Shown one piece after another: positions 25,346 through 37,910 of a stretch of DNA of 64,000 nucleotides. Position numbers and translations under genes: made by a program. The stretch lies in the NCBI RefSeq assembly GCF_051014445.1, contig NC_135144.1, forward strand, positions 8,990,001 to 9,054,000, in the 5' to 3' direction. How positions within the stretch are numbered: position 1 is the stretch's first letter; every line of letters starts with the position of its first letter. Source of the DNA: Colletes latitarsis (taxonomy: Eukaryota; Arthropoda; Insecta; Hymenoptera; Colletidae). Below the pieces are notes generated by a model. It did not search any database. It saw nothing but the letters and a program-made list of their open reading frames with translations, and was not told where the DNA came from.

Positions 25346-25655
25346 ATAAGGGTGTCCAAAAAGGTTGGGACCAAATTTGTACTACACGTTACTCAAATCA
25401 AATACATAAAAAAAGTTTGTATAAACTTATTTCCAAAAATGCTTTATTGAAAAGATATAAGTACGATCACGAATGTACTCAAAATACATTTACTGTTATT
25501 TCTAATACAGATACAATATTTTAAAAAATTTCAAAAAAGCGCATTCATAGAAGAAGGAATTTTCGAACATTTCTTATAATTATCACAATAAATCATAAAT
25601 ATATTTGAAAGTTTATATCTTTTCAATAAAACAGTTTCGAACACAAGTTTATGCA
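25346..25655. mobile_element. MITE-like hairpin beginning AGGGTGTCCAAAAAGG
   Basis: Starts with AGGGTGTCCAAAAAGGTTGG, a terminal motif typical of insect DNA transposons. ATAAACTTATTTCC...TTTATTGAAAAGATATAA (25420-25461) is an inverted repeat of 25605-25650 (TTATATCTTTTCAATAAA...AAGTTTAT). No right terminus matching the start was found, so the outer limits are uncertain. Confidence 0.6.
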
Positions 25656-27925
25656 AATGTTTTCCAATTTTGATAAAGAAACAAAAATAACATCGGTAAT
25701 TTAATAATAATATACTTCCATTTTTATATGTTTCGATATAAATTCTCGTTTCACGATAAAAAGAGATATAATTTTATCATACTATCGCTAATAGCCTTGC
25801 TATAATTTTTAATTAGACTACGGATTTTTTAATATTCAAAAATTACCTGTTACGAATGTAATTTTTCTTTTCCCCGATACGTATATTCGTTCGAATAATT
25901 ACATTCAGCACTGTAATTACTTCTTTGATGCGATTGCATCGAACACGGCAGAATTTCCATTATTAAGACTGAAATAATTCTATTATCCAAACGTTCTATT
26001 AATCGAACATTCCAACGTACGTGGAACCAATATTTTACCTTTGTAGGAATTAGAGCTAACTAAATTCACAACAATTTACCACGGCCAGAAAAGTTATAAT
26101 ATAATGTCGAATAAAACATATAATTTGAAAGCAGCGATAAAGTTAAAAAATGCATTTTTAAACTAGTTAAAAAACAAAGTAGCAGATATCAGAAACGATG
26201 AATGCTAAAATATTTTTACGTATTTGTAAGTCTGAAGAAATAACGTAAACAATTTACTATAATACAATTATACACAGTTTCATATGTTGGAAAACTTATG
26301 CGGCGCATTCGAGTCGAAGTATTCTCCTAATTTTGGTATCCCACTTTACAATACGCGTAGTTCTAAGTCAAAGAAGTAAATATTACACTATTATAAAATT
26401 GATAACAGAGGAATTTGCTTATCTAACAATTTCGCCGTTAATTTAGATAACACTGATTCTACTGTACAAGTCTGTACATATGGAACGAGCTATTATACAC
26501 TTGTGCAGATAAATTGTTGTAGCTGAGACGTTACGAAACAATTTAACCAGAGAACGGTAACAAAAACGAAATTCTCAATAAATAAATATGTGAGAAAAAT
26601 TAGTAAACGATGGCCAGAAATTTACGATCCTGTCCCACTTTATTCTTAATGCACTTTCAAATTATCGTTTAAGAAATTGTTCTTATAGTTGCATTAATTG
26701 TATCAACCGTATTTTTATTAATATCAATATATAGAGCGATTCTCTGGACTTTTCCAGTTTTCTCGATATAGTTCCAAGTATAAATTTTCTCATCTACGTC
26801 TATTTACTTTTGATTATTATTAATGTATCTTACATACCAAATGATTTTAAATAAATACTATTATATAGAAACTCTAATGGCATTTTTCAACCATGACTAT
26901 ACAAAGATACAAGTAAGACTAATGCTCACTTAATATTTACTATATGGAATTTGATTTAATTTTTGTATATAAGGTCCTGAATAACACATAAATAAGTTTT
27001 ATGAACAATTGGATTTACTTTCGTCATACATCACCTTTTTAAAATAAATTAACTCTGTATTAATCCGTCTTTAAAGTTTTCTTTTTAATTGTCCACAAAG
27101 GGGAATCGACCCATCAAACAAAGAATTATTATTATTATTGCTATTATCAACCTCCACGCTTGTATCGTATCGCGTGAATCTCTCATGTCGCGTTTCAAAC
27201 ATGACGTAAGCGTCCGGCGAGTTTTTTAATTACTCGATGAAATATTTTAATTATTGCCTACCCACGTATCGCGTTCAAATTTTTAATCTGTATTTATTTC
27301 ATCGATAACCCCCTCCCGGATAAACAACATGCCTCGAAGAATTAATTCCGGTCTAGATTTTCGAGAAAATCATTTTTTTTGTATTTCATTTTCTTGAAAT
27401 GTGAGACTTCGAAAATGCAGATTACATAAAGAGGTTTAAATATAACCTCGATAACGTGATAATTTTTAATACATTCACGTATTGTATCTTAAACTCTTTC
27501 TATATTCTTTATCCTTCCTAATTTAAACGTTGAAACTTGTAATTTACAAAAAATGCAAAATAGAATTTTCACAAGCAGTGGCTTGTAAGTATATGTATAC
27601 TTTTCTATGGGATCGATAGGAGAAATTTTAAATGCGTTTTTCTCGAAACCTTACTGTTTAATCTGTCTTCCATGATACCTGAAGATCTAGCTCACCGATT
27701 TATTTTATATTTGAAGAGAACCTTCGACGCTTCTATCACTGGGACTAGAGATTCTCAAAAATATCGAATTTTACTACTTTTGTTAACATGCTCAACACAA
27801 TAAAAAATTAAAATATCTACGATAAAAAAGAGCTAGAATATATAAATTCAGAATTTTGATTTATCTTTTTTAGAAACGCCATCCAACAAGAAACTATAAC
27901 AACCAGAATTTTCAATATTTTCGAA
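25656..27925. other. AT-rich intronic DNA, nothing recognised
   Basis: No repeats shared within the window and no motif-bearing frames. Short ATT trinucleotide run near 27127-27140. Confidence 0.45.
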
Positions 27926-30417
27926 TGAAAAAAATACTGCACATACTCACAACATAAACAAACATGCCTGGAAAATCTGGATACAAAACTACCTATCTAT
28001 CATCTAAAAAAAAAAAATCAAAAACCAAACCGGGAAAAAAATGAGTCTAGACAGCAATGTCCACATTACGTTAAGAAAATTTGAAACTTCTTCGTGACCG
28101 ATTATCGCAAGATAACGTGGACAAAAAAATGCTGTACAAACTCACAACATGAACAAACATATCTGGAAAATGTGGATACAAAACTACCTATCTACCATTT
28201 AAAAAAAAAATCACAAACCAAACCGGGAAAAAAATGAGTCCAAATAGCAATGTCCACATTACGTTAAGAAAATTTGAAACTTCTTTGTGACCGATTAACG
28301 CAAGATAACGTGGACAAAAAAATGTTGTACATACTCACAACATAAACAAACATACCTGTAAAATCTCGATACAAAACTACCTATCTACCATTTAAAAAAA
28401 AATCACAAACCAAATTAGAAAAGAATGAGTCTAGACAGCAATGTCCACATTGTGTTAAGAAAATTTCAAACTTCTTCGTGACCGATTAACGCAAGATAAC
28501 GTGGACAAAAAAATGCTGTACATACTCACAACATAAGCAAACATACCTGGAAAATCTCGATACAAAACAACCTGTGTACCATTTAAAAAAAAATCACAAA
28601 ACAAATCGGGAAAGAATGAGTCTAGATAGCAATGTCCACATTACGTTAAAAAAATTTGAAACTTCTTTGCGACCGATTAACGAAAGATAACGTGGACAAA
28701 AAAATGCTGCACATACTCACACCATGAACAAACATACTTGGAAAATCTCGATACAAAACAACCTATTTACCATTTAAAAAAAAAATCACAAAACAAATCG
28801 GGAAAGAATGAGTCTAGATAGCAATGTCCACATTACGTTAAGAAAATTTGAAACTTCTTTGTGACCGATTAACGAAAGATAACGTGGACAAAAAAATGCT
28901 GTACATACTCACACCATGAACAAACATACCTGGAAAATCTGGATACAATACAACCTATCTACCATTTAAAAAGAAATCACAAAACAAATCGGGAAAGAAT
29001 GAGTCTAGATAGCAATGTCCACATTACGTTAAGAAAATTTGAAACTTCTTTGTGACCGATTAACGAAAGATAACGTGGACAAAAAAATGCTGTACATACT
29101 CACAACATAAACAAACATACCTGGAAAATCTCGATACAAAACAACCTGTGTACCATTTAAAAAGAAATCACAAAACAAATCGGGAAAGAATGAGTCCAAA
29201 TAGCAATGTCCACATTACGTTAAAAAAATTTTAAACTTCTTTGTGACCGATTAACGCAAGATAACGTGGACAAAAGTGCTGTACATACTCGCAACATAAA
29301 CAAACATACTTGGAAAATCTCGATACAAAACAACCTATTTACCATTTAAAAAAAAATCACAAACCAAATTAGAAAAGAATGAGTCTAGACAGCAATGTCC
29401 ACATTGCGTTAAGAAAATTTCAAACTTCTTCGTGACCGATTAACGCAAGATAACGTGGACAAAAAAATGCTGTACATACTCACAACATAAGCAAACATAC
29501 CTGGAAAATCTCGATACAAAACAACCTGTGTACCATTTAAAAAAAAATCACAAAACAAATCGGGAAAGAATGAGTCTAGATAGCAATGTCCACATTACGT
29601 TAAGAAAATTTCAAACTTCTTTGTGACCGATTAACGAAAGATAACGTGGACAAAAAAATGCTGTACAAACTCACAACATGAACAAACATATCTGGAAAAT
29701 GTGGATACAAAACTACCTATCTACCATTTAAAAAAAAAATCACAAACCAAACCGGGAAAAAAATGAGTCCAAATAGCAATGTCCACATTACGTTAAGAAA
29801 ATTTCAAACTTCTTTGTGACCGATTAACGCAAGATAACGTGGACAAAAAAATGTTGTACATACTCACAACATAAACAAACATACCTGTAAAATCTCGATA
29901 CAAAACTACCTATCTACCATTTAAAAAAAAATCACAAACCAAATTAGAAAAGAATGAGTCTAGACAGCAATGTCCACATTGCGTTAAGAAAATTTCAAAC
30001 TTCTTCGTGACCGATTAACGCAAGATAACGTGGACAAAAAAATGCTGTACATACTCACAACATGAACAAATATACCTGGAAAATCTGGATACAAAACTAC
30101 CTATCTATCATGTAAAAAAAAAATCACAAACCAAATCGGGAAAGAATGAGTCTAGATAGCAATGTCCACATTACGTTAAGAAAATTTGAAACTTCTTTGT
30201 GACCGATTAACGAAAGATAACGTGGACAAAAAAATGCTGTACATACTCACAACATAAACAAACATACTTGGAAAATCTCGATACAAAACAACCTATTTAC
30301 CATTTAAAAAAAAAATCACAAAACAAATCGGGAAAGAATGAGTCTAGATAGCAATGTCCACATTACGTTAAGAAAATTTGAAACTTCTTTGTGACCGATT
30401 AACGAAAGATAACGTGG
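27926..30417 (+). repeat. Satellite array, 13 units of ~191 bp
   Basis: Units begin near 27936, 28132, 28325, 28516, 28707, 28899, 29090, 29279, 29470, 29661, 29854, 30045 and 30237 (spacing 189-196 bp). Each contains ACTCACA, ATACAAAAC, an A-run before TCACAAA, AGCAATGTCCACATTACGTT and ACCGATTAACG.AAGATAACGTGG. The spacing differences come mainly from the A-runs. Variants are shared between non-adjacent units (2-3 with 10-11, 4 with 9, 5 with 13), so there is higher-order structure. The array ends sharply at GATAACGTGG, where a CpG-rich island begins. Non-coding. Confidence 0.96.
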
Positions 30418-31014
30418 TTACAATTATCTTGATGGCGGGGGCGCGCGACTTGGCGAAACGCGTACGAATCGCGTAAGATCTAGCGCGGATCCTTTGATCG
30501 TCGTTCGGGAGTCGGAATTCGACGCGATTAATTACACGTCACGCGTCCCGCTGCTAGACAACGTTGAAGAGCTTGCAACGGTTCCGCGAACGGTGGTCCG
30601 CGCCTCCGAAACGATAATTGCGCCTATTTGAGGGTGACACGGCTGGCGGAAGGAATTCAAATAACAAGAACCTGTCGCGCAAGGCGCCTTCGAGAGTCGC
30701 CGGGGAATATCGCTCCGGGCGAGAAATTCTACGAGAGAAAGGTGAACTGCCGTTGTAGCGGCGGATCGGGCGAGGCTATAAAGCGCAGCCGGCATGATTC
30801 TGTCGCAATTTACGGCGTGGAAATCGCAGCTTTGCTCCAGGCAAGGTAAATAGAGTGTTGACCACCGCGAACGCCCGAGAGACAGCTGATGGGCCGGCGT
30901 TTCAGAAACGGAAGAGGAATCGCTCGATGCTACCGATCCAATGACGTACTCGTTAATACCGATAGCAATACATCCTGGTATCAAACCGGTATCGAAATAA
31001 GTTGTCATTGGCAT
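30418..31014. other. CpG-rich island abutting the satellite array
   Basis: The composition switches abruptly to CpG-rich at the satellite border. The minus strand is open over 160 codons (30532-31014) and the plus strand over 73, with serine/alanine-rich translations that match no family I know. A GC-flanked TATA motif, GGCTATAAAGCGCAGCC, lies at about 30774-30790 on plus, which could mark an unannotated promoter. Confidence 0.4.
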
Positions 31015-31084
31015 TACTAAGAGCTCGGTACAGGATTCTATCCTTACGTATTTACAAGGGATACGAAAATATTGAAGGAACTTT

Positions 31085-31205
31085 GTATAAACGCGTGTGA
31101 TGTTAATCTTTAACGAGCTACTTTTATTTAGTTTTTATTATTGCTCGTAAAATGATAATATAATTAGATTTAATAACAGAATATCGTTGAATCTCGTCTG
31201 TATAC
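31085..31205 (+). repeat. Third copy of the 24840-25345 dispersed repeat
   Basis: Shares TTTTATTTAGTTTTTATTAT, GATTTAATAACAGAATATCG and CTGTATACGAG with the copies at 24840 and 25258. It is interrupted on the right by element copy 4. Confidence 0.7.
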
Positions 31206-31212
31206 GAGTCCA

Positions 31213-31712
31213 CTCCGTTCAATCCAGTTATGATGTTTCAAACATAAGCATGAAATTTCGAGGAACCATTTCAGGCCTCACGTTACATTTTCAGTAAGGA
31301 ATTTTTTTCTCGAAAGAGCGTAGGATTTCGGGAGTATGTGTATTGACCAAAAATGATTGTAATTGACCCTTGCAATCAAAAATAATTTTTCCAAAACGAT
31401 TTGAAATTTTTTAATTTCGCCGAAAAATTCCAGCAACCTACTCGAATTTTTTTCTCGAAAATGCGTAGGATTTTGGGGGTATGTCTATTCGCCAAAAATG
31501 CTTGTAATTGACTCCTATAACTAAATATAATTTTTTTAGTATGATTTAAAATTCTTTAATTTCGTCTAAAAATTTCAATACCTACTGGAATTTTTTTCTC
31601 GAAAGTGGGTGGAATTTCAGGGTTATGTGTATTCACCAAAGATGATTATAATTGAGCCCCACGACCAAAAATAATTTTTTCAGAATGATTAAAAATTTTT
31701 TAATTTAATTTT
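31213..31712 (+). mobile_element. TATACAGGGTG-family element, copy 4 (internal fragment)
   Basis: Lacks both inverted termini. It has the internal text TTATGATGTTTCAAACATAA...CATGAAATTTCG and three tandem subunits with GAATTTTTTTCTCGAAA and CAAAAATGATTGTAATTGA. A 60-bp text found beside copy 2 (TGTCCATTATCCACCGTTTC) follows immediately. Confidence 0.8.
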
Positions 31713-32016
31713 TTTCAGAGTTACTCTGGTATGTCTGTCCATTATCCACCGTTTCTACTTATGCTGAAGTCCGAATTGTGCTCTACCCGTGTACGAAATT
31801 TCTATTTATAAAAACATTACTGTTTTGACATTATAATGAAACAAAAGTTAAGAAACAATTAATAATACAAAGTAAAAAACCAATATTACGGACAAAAACA
31901 CCCTTTTATTTATATTATAAACGAAATATACAAGTTTAACGTATAGAAGCCTAACGAAATTCGCATAGGAATAGCCTATTAAATTATTACAAAAAACATG
32001 AAAATTATTATACTAA

Positions 32017-32230
32017 TTAACACTAGGTTTACGGAACGTGTCAGTTTGACGGGTTTCAGATTCCAAACTTAACGATAGAACTCATAGATATTATTTGTTA
32101 GCAATTTATGTTGAATTTGATTAATATAATGATACGAATATTAAAAGAAAAACCATATTTTAATGTAACTATCAACGTAATGAATTTCAATAAAAATGCG
32201 TGCAGTGAATGTCCGTAAGTCTAGTGTTAA
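32017..32230. mobile_element. TTAA-flanked piggyBac-like MITE
   Basis: TTAACACTAGGTTTACGGA (32017) and TCCGTAAGTCTAGTGTTAA (to 32230) form inverted ends with TTAA on each side. 214 bp, no frame. A diverged, right-truncated relative lies at 35808-35905. Confidence 0.85.
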
Positions 32231-33159
32231 ATAACTAGGACTTCCCATTATTCCCATTAGTTCATCGTTTCTCTATATCACTTTCCATAAAATTATTCAT
32301 AAATTTTCTATTGAATATAAGTCCGGAAAAAGAGACGTGCACTTAATAAGTTGCACATTTTGTTGTCTTGTTTATAGAATAAATAAATATTTACCGATAA
32401 CTTGTGGCGTTTTTATAGTAATTTCATCCACTATATTACTCGCACACGCAATAAATGTTTGAAGTCAAAATTTTCTGGAAAATGAATCCTCCAATGAAAA
32501 TGTTTACTTCTTTATTTTCGTATTGTTTTTTTCATATAGAATCTCCTACAATATCATGTACAAATTAATTTAGAGATAAAAACTATCTACAAATTTGTTC
32601 GTCTCTAAACTAGTTTATTCGACATTAATTCCAAAGAATAATATACATGAATTACAGTCATATTATTCTGTGCACTGTGTACGTAATTTTCATTGTATAT
32701 TTCACTTCATCCAAACGAAATATTTAGATTTTCTATTTAACCTGGATTATTTTACAGTTCTCAAAATAACGACAAATGGTTACCTGAAAATGTTTAACGC
32801 GAATTATAAATCGCTTGTTACAAATGCATCCAATGTCATATTACGAAACTGCAGTATTTTGGTTTCATACTACAAATTATATTTTTAATAATTGTGATTA
32901 TCAGAATAACTTCGAATAAACTTTTGTTTAGATAATACGAATAAAATTGCACGATTAATATTCACCGTTCGTAATGTTAACTTGTAACGAATACAAGTTT
33001 ACTCAAACAAATAGCAAAGGTGCAGAGCTTGTGACCTATAACTTGTTTTATTTATAATGACAACTACATATTTGCAAGTCTGAAACACTGTGTAAGCATT
33101 CTATTCAATGGCCCGATACAAGAAAACGAATTTACATTTAATTATCGATACTCTCTAAA
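32231..33159. other. AT-rich intronic DNA, nothing recognised
   Basis: Includes an open stretch at 32595-32888 (97 codons) of AT-biased, random-looking composition. No motif. Confidence 0.4.
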
Positions 33160-33520
33160 GATTCGGTGTCGTGGCTAGTTTGGCCCGCGATTCGTTGCCA
33201 TTTTTTTCCGAACTTCTCGCGAGTACTCTGCAATCGGATTGCCGAGAAGTGGAAAACGATCCGTGATTCGCGACGCGTTACGAAACTGCCGCTTTTTGGA
33301 TACCCTATAGAATTTATTGTCGCTAAATATAAAACAGGCGACCTACTATCGTCACGTTTTCCCCGAGGATCTATGTTTCAAGCTTCTCGATCTTCGCTAG
33401 AGACGCTCCCAGCGACGAAGATCGTACTTCGGATGCTAAACAACTCCAAACTTGGTTGCTTCGAGATTGCTATGGAAGCATCCAAAATGACGCAGTCATT
33501 AATACCGTTTTTATCATGAA
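33160..33520 (+). other. GC-richer segment with a 117-codon open frame, unrecognised
   Basis: The plus frame 33166-33519 stays open and is less AT-rich than its surroundings (MSWLVWPAIRCHFFPNF, then basic and serine-rich text). I see no signal peptide, domain or repeat. The first codon is not ATG. It could be an exon, a regulatory island or chance; I do not call a gene. Confidence 0.3.
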
Positions 33521-33639
33521 TAAACATTTACAATTTATATAAAGTTCCCATTTCTTAATTTCATTGTTATTATTATTATGTCTTTATTATGAATATTTAG
33601 AAATAAACATATATATACATATAAATATAAATATAACCT

Positions 33640-34860
33640 AAAAGCGAATTACTATAAGGAGAAAAAGAATGTTTTTGGGACTAGATTTTATATAGTAAAT
33701 AATGTGTAAATATATATGTTTGTATGTCTTTATTATGAATATTTTATATATTTTATTTATTATACAGGGTGTTCGTCCACCCCTGGGAAAAATTTTAATA
33801 GGGGATTCTAGAGACCAAAATATGACGAAAATCAAGAATACCAATTTGTTGATGAAGACTTCGTTGAAAAGTTATTAACAATTAAATTCAAAAATTTCAA
33901 ATCGTTCTGGAAAAATTATTTTTGGTTGCGGTGCTGAATTACAATCATTTTTGGTGAATACACATACCCCCGAAATCCTACCCACTTTCGATAAAAAAAT
34001 TCGAGTAGGTACTGAAATTTTTAGACGAAATTAAAAAATTTCAAATCATACTAAAAAAAATATATTTAATTACAGTGGGCAATTACAATCATTTTTGGTC
34101 ATTATACATACCCCCGAAATCCTACGCATTTTCAAGAAAAAAATTGTTTACCGAAAATATAATTTCTGGTCAGAAATGTCTGCCCGAATTTTCATGCGAA
34201 TCTTTAAAACGTCATAACTTCTGAACGGATTGGACGATTTTAATGTTTAAAAAAGCAAACGACGCGTATTTTAATGTATAACATGTAGAAATTCTAACAA
34301 TAATGAAAAAGTTGTTCCTTGACCCTCTAAAATGAGAAAAACCACATAAAAATGGTCAACTTTTCAAACAGCCATAACTCCTACGATAGTGAATATATTT
34401 CAATGAAACTTTTTTCTGAAGTAGAGCTCATGGGTACCTACAAAAAAGTATTAGACAACTTTTCTATAGGGCGTCAAATAAAATTATCAAAAATGAAAAA
34501 CTAATTTTTAAGAAAAATCGACAGGGGGTAGGTGCCTAAATTTTTCGACGAAAAAAAAAAATTTCAAGTCGGTCTGAAAAAATTATTTTCGGTTGCGAGG
34601 GTCAATTACAATAGTTTTTGGTGAATAGATCTACCCCAGAAATCCTACTCCCTTTCTAGAAAAAAATTCAGTACGGGCGGAAATTTTAAACGTTAATAAC
34701 TTTTTAACGAAGCCTTCATCAACAAATTAGTATTCTTGATTTTCGTCTTATTTGACCTCTAGAGTCTCCCATTAAAATTTTTCCCAGGGATGGCCGAATA
34801 CCCTGTATATAAAATCTAGCCCCAAAAACATTCTTTTTCTCTTTATAGTAATTCGCTTTT
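33640..34860. repeat. 55-bp inverted flanks around element copy 5
   Basis: 33640-33694 (AAAAGCGAATTACTATAAGG ... CTAGATTTTATATA) is the inverted complement of 34806-34860 with two or three mismatches. The match lies outside the element's own inverted ends. A ~66-bp AT-rich insertion separates the left arm from the element. Confidence 0.88.
33761..34809 (+). mobile_element. TATACAGGGTG-family element, copy 5 (complete)
   Basis: Left end TATACAGGGTGTTCGTCCAC, right end GGCCGAATACCCTGTATA. Long inverted ends of about 110 bp include CTAGAGACCAAAATATGACG and TCGTCTTATTTGACCTCTAG. The single internal module contains TCATAACTTCTGAACGGATT, the GAGAAAAACC/ACATAAAAATGG text and GACAGGGGGTAGGTGCC. Non-coding. 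Confidence 0.92.
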
Positions 34861-35807
34861 CAAATAGTTTGTTTTAGGTTTGCAACAAATTGTACCGAAT
34901 GTGATGTAAAGAATATAATATAATATTATAATAAAATAAAATGTTTACTTTCCGATATTCCTTACAAGATCAACACAATTTAAATAACTACGAATGAATC
35001 TTTATCTAGATAAACATTTAAATATTCTTAATTAATTTCTACGTAATCTATATGACTTTTCATTTTTGAGAAACTATCCAAATTTTGTTTGAATTCTTTG
35101 ATTCAACCGTACTGATAAAGGCATAGGAAAGAGCTATTTTCTCAAATGATTACTATAAAGTCGAAGATGGATAATGTAAATAGAAATGTGTAATAGTAAT
35201 TCATTTTCGAAATATCAAATTACTTTCAAAACGAATCTCGGTACAATTTACTATTGTAATCGTTGTATTTGTTTCTTTACTTTAACTCGTTCAAACATAG
35301 TGGCACATATATTTACGTTTTAAAATATTTTGATTACTGTACATAACGTTTTCACAAAATTAACAGATGTCATGTGTCATTATCAATTTATGCTTTTTTT
35401 CATTTCAAAGAAACTAATTTTTGACTATGGCAAATTCGTGAGATTCTAACTTTAAATAATTATTGATCGTATTTCATGCTGAGATTGATTATCGAGTATT
35501 ATCATTGTTTCTTTTATTTCTGACATGTGAATATAATTAAACATGTATCGTCGACTCGAAAGTTGTACATTCCAAAAAGTCTCGCATTATTTAATGACAT
35601 TTCAAGTTAATACAATATTCCTTAAAACAGTTCCATGTAGGAATATCAATTCCAAAAAAAAATTCCATCGATGGAATTGAAACACGTCTCGATTTCGTCG
35701 GGACATCCAGTCTGACCCAATAGAGTCCAACTCTACTTATTCGACTATCCAGTTTTGCAACAGAACCACACACGCCTTTCTGAAAATATTCCCTAGGCTA
35801 TTTTTAC
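34861..35807. other. AT-rich intronic DNA, nothing recognised
   Basis: No shared repeat and no frame with a recognisable motif. Confidence 0.4.
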
Positions 35808-35905
35808 ACTAGATTTATACTATAACAAGTTATACAACTCATAAATATTATTTATTAGTAATTTACATTTAATTAATGTAACGATACGAATATAAATTCT
35901 ATTCA
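35808..35905. mobile_element. Truncated relative of the 32017 MITE
   Basis: ACACTAGATTTAT, ACTCATAAATATTATTTATT and GATACGAATATAAA align in order with the element at 32017-32230; the right end is missing. Confidence 0.65.
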
Positions 35906-36589
35906 AGGGGTTACACCATGATAAGAATTTGAAAAAATCGAATTTCCTTTTATTTTCTGAATTGATATAGTTTTAGATAATATCCCAACGAATCTGGATG
36001 TAATCCCCACCCCCATTCCCACTCTTTCATGAGTTTAAATTGTAATCTCGTGTTATATAGTAAATATCATGAACTACAATTTTAAACTCGTTTATATGAA
36101 AACGATATTTTTTAGACTGGTTGCTCCGATAGCTTCCAAGATTTTAATCCGATTAACTTCAAACTTTTATGAAATTTGTCTTATTTGTTTATGTAGCCAA
36201 GCACGTGGGCGTTTTGTGATAAGTTAAAAACTTTTTCTGTTACAAATATTTTTATACGGAAAAATTTCTTTTTCAAGCACGTATCACTTCTAAAAAAATC
36301 TAACACACTTAGATAGCAAATTTTAAGAAGTATTGAACAAATTTTAGTTTTTAGTTCCAGCTGAAGAATTGTCACCATTATCGACGCCACCGTAAAGAGG
36401 GTTCGAAAAAGTGGGTCCGGAAGCATCGCCATTTTGTATATCACGAAATTCTTCATTTATGTTAATATTTCCAAAGAAAAAATTGCAAAAAATCCATACG
36501 ATTTTAAGACGTTCGTCGCAGCGTAAGTTTTTGAAAGGAACACTGAATTTTAAACCGCATCTTTCGTAAATCTATCGTCGATTCACGAT

Positions 36590-37060
36590 CGTGGCAGGTG
36601 AAGGAAAAAATCGGAAGAAGCTTTTACCGATCCTTAATGGTCGCGGGGCCCAAAGTAGGCGGAGGGAGAGATGACCTCAAGATGATGATATCGGCAACGT
36701 GGTTTGTCGCAGGGTCGTACACAGAGGCGGAAGAGAGAATCGGAGGGACGAAGCGAGAGAAAGATCGCAAGAGGAGGGAAGAAAAAGAGATCGACGAGAG
36801 AGACGCGGCAACGACGCCCAGTGTTGCCTCGTGCAAAAATAACGTGGAAAGCCTGCTTTAAACCCGTTCGCGCTCACTCGAAATATACGCGGCGCGCACA
36901 CGTGACGCTTCCATCGAATCATTTTGAAATCTCATTGAACAGTCGACGGTTTGGAAAATTCGCATTAATTGCGACACGGTTCGCTAATGACGACTGCGCT
37001 CGTCTAAATGCGACGAGCAACGCAGTCCGCTTCGATCGCGAGTAGCGCGCGTTTATGCCG
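36590..37060. other. CpG- and purine-rich island in the presumed foxo intron
   Basis: Open on both strands with charged low-complexity translations (for example REKDRKRREEKEIDERDA on plus). No domain was recognised. Possible regulatory element or alternative exon. Confidence 0.35.
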
Positions 37061-37353
37061 TAAATGGGCATCTCGTACGAACCTCGATCGTTCGATCCAT
37101 CTTGAATCCCTCGATTATTTTTTGATCCAAGGTAGGATCATATACCTGTCAAATAAACTCAATTTCCTCGGTTTATCGAATCGCGACGGTATTATATCAA
37201 CGACCTTCTCTCCGACTGTTTTTCTGAAAATGCATCATTTTTAGTCGCGAAACCAACAGAATTGAAATTTTCATTTACAAAGAAAGGACAAGATGGGTTA
37301 CCAATTTTGTTAAAAGTTTGCACATTTGTAGATTTACCTATCCAGTTTAAGAA

Positions 37354-37630
37354 TATACAGGGTGTTCAGTTACCATTGGGAAAAAATTTAATGGGAGATT
37401 CTAGAGTTTGTTGATTGAGGCTTCGTTAAAAAGTTGTTGAAAAATTAAATTGAAAAATTTCAAATCCTTCACGGAAAAATTATTTTCGGTTGCGGGGGTC
37501 AATTATGATCATCTTTGGTGAACAGACATATCCCCGAAATCATACGCACTTTCGAGAAAAAAATTCGAGTAGGTGAACAAATTTTTCGACAAAATTAAAA
37601 AACTTTAAATCGTTCCGGAAAAATTATTTT
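37354..37630 (+). mobile_element. TATACAGGGTG-family element, copy 6 (right part deleted)
   Basis: The left end is intact (TATACAGGGTGTTCAGTTACC), but ~25 bp of the inverted end (CCAAAATAAGACG...) are missing and the element stops after GGAAAAATTATTTT. Non-coding. Confidence 0.85.
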
Positions 37631-37689
37631 ATAATTAATATCCGATAAAATTATATAAAGTAAAATTGACATTTAATTTCGACTTTAAA

Positions 37690-37910
37690 TTTTAATTAAA
37701 ATTTAAAATAATCTATATAAATATAAAGAATGTGATTATTAAAAATAATGCAAAATTAAAATATATTAAAAAAATTATAAGTAAAATTAAAATAATTTCA
37801 ATATCAAAAATTTTTAAAATTAATTGATAAAGGTAATCGTAATTATATTAATAGATCAAATCCACGTTCAGTGAGTAAAAATTTTTCTCGATCTTTTTAA
37901 AAAGTCACGA
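37690..37910 (+). repeat. AT-rich repeat shared with 44534-44720
   Basis: AATGTGATTATTAAAAATAA, AATTGATAAAGGTAATCGTA and TTTTTCTCGATCTTTTTAA match the segment that runs into the non-LTR retrotransposon remnant at 44719. It is therefore probably a fragment of the same retroelement, lacking the coding end. Confidence 0.7.

Noticed and set aside
27926..30417. CRISPR-like regular repeats
   Set aside because: Units are contiguous ~191-bp monomers without unique spacers, in a eukaryotic intron.
33166..33519. Stand-alone 117-residue protein gene
   Set aside because: No ATG at the start, no domain, and no promoter or splice context; kept only as an unexplained segment.
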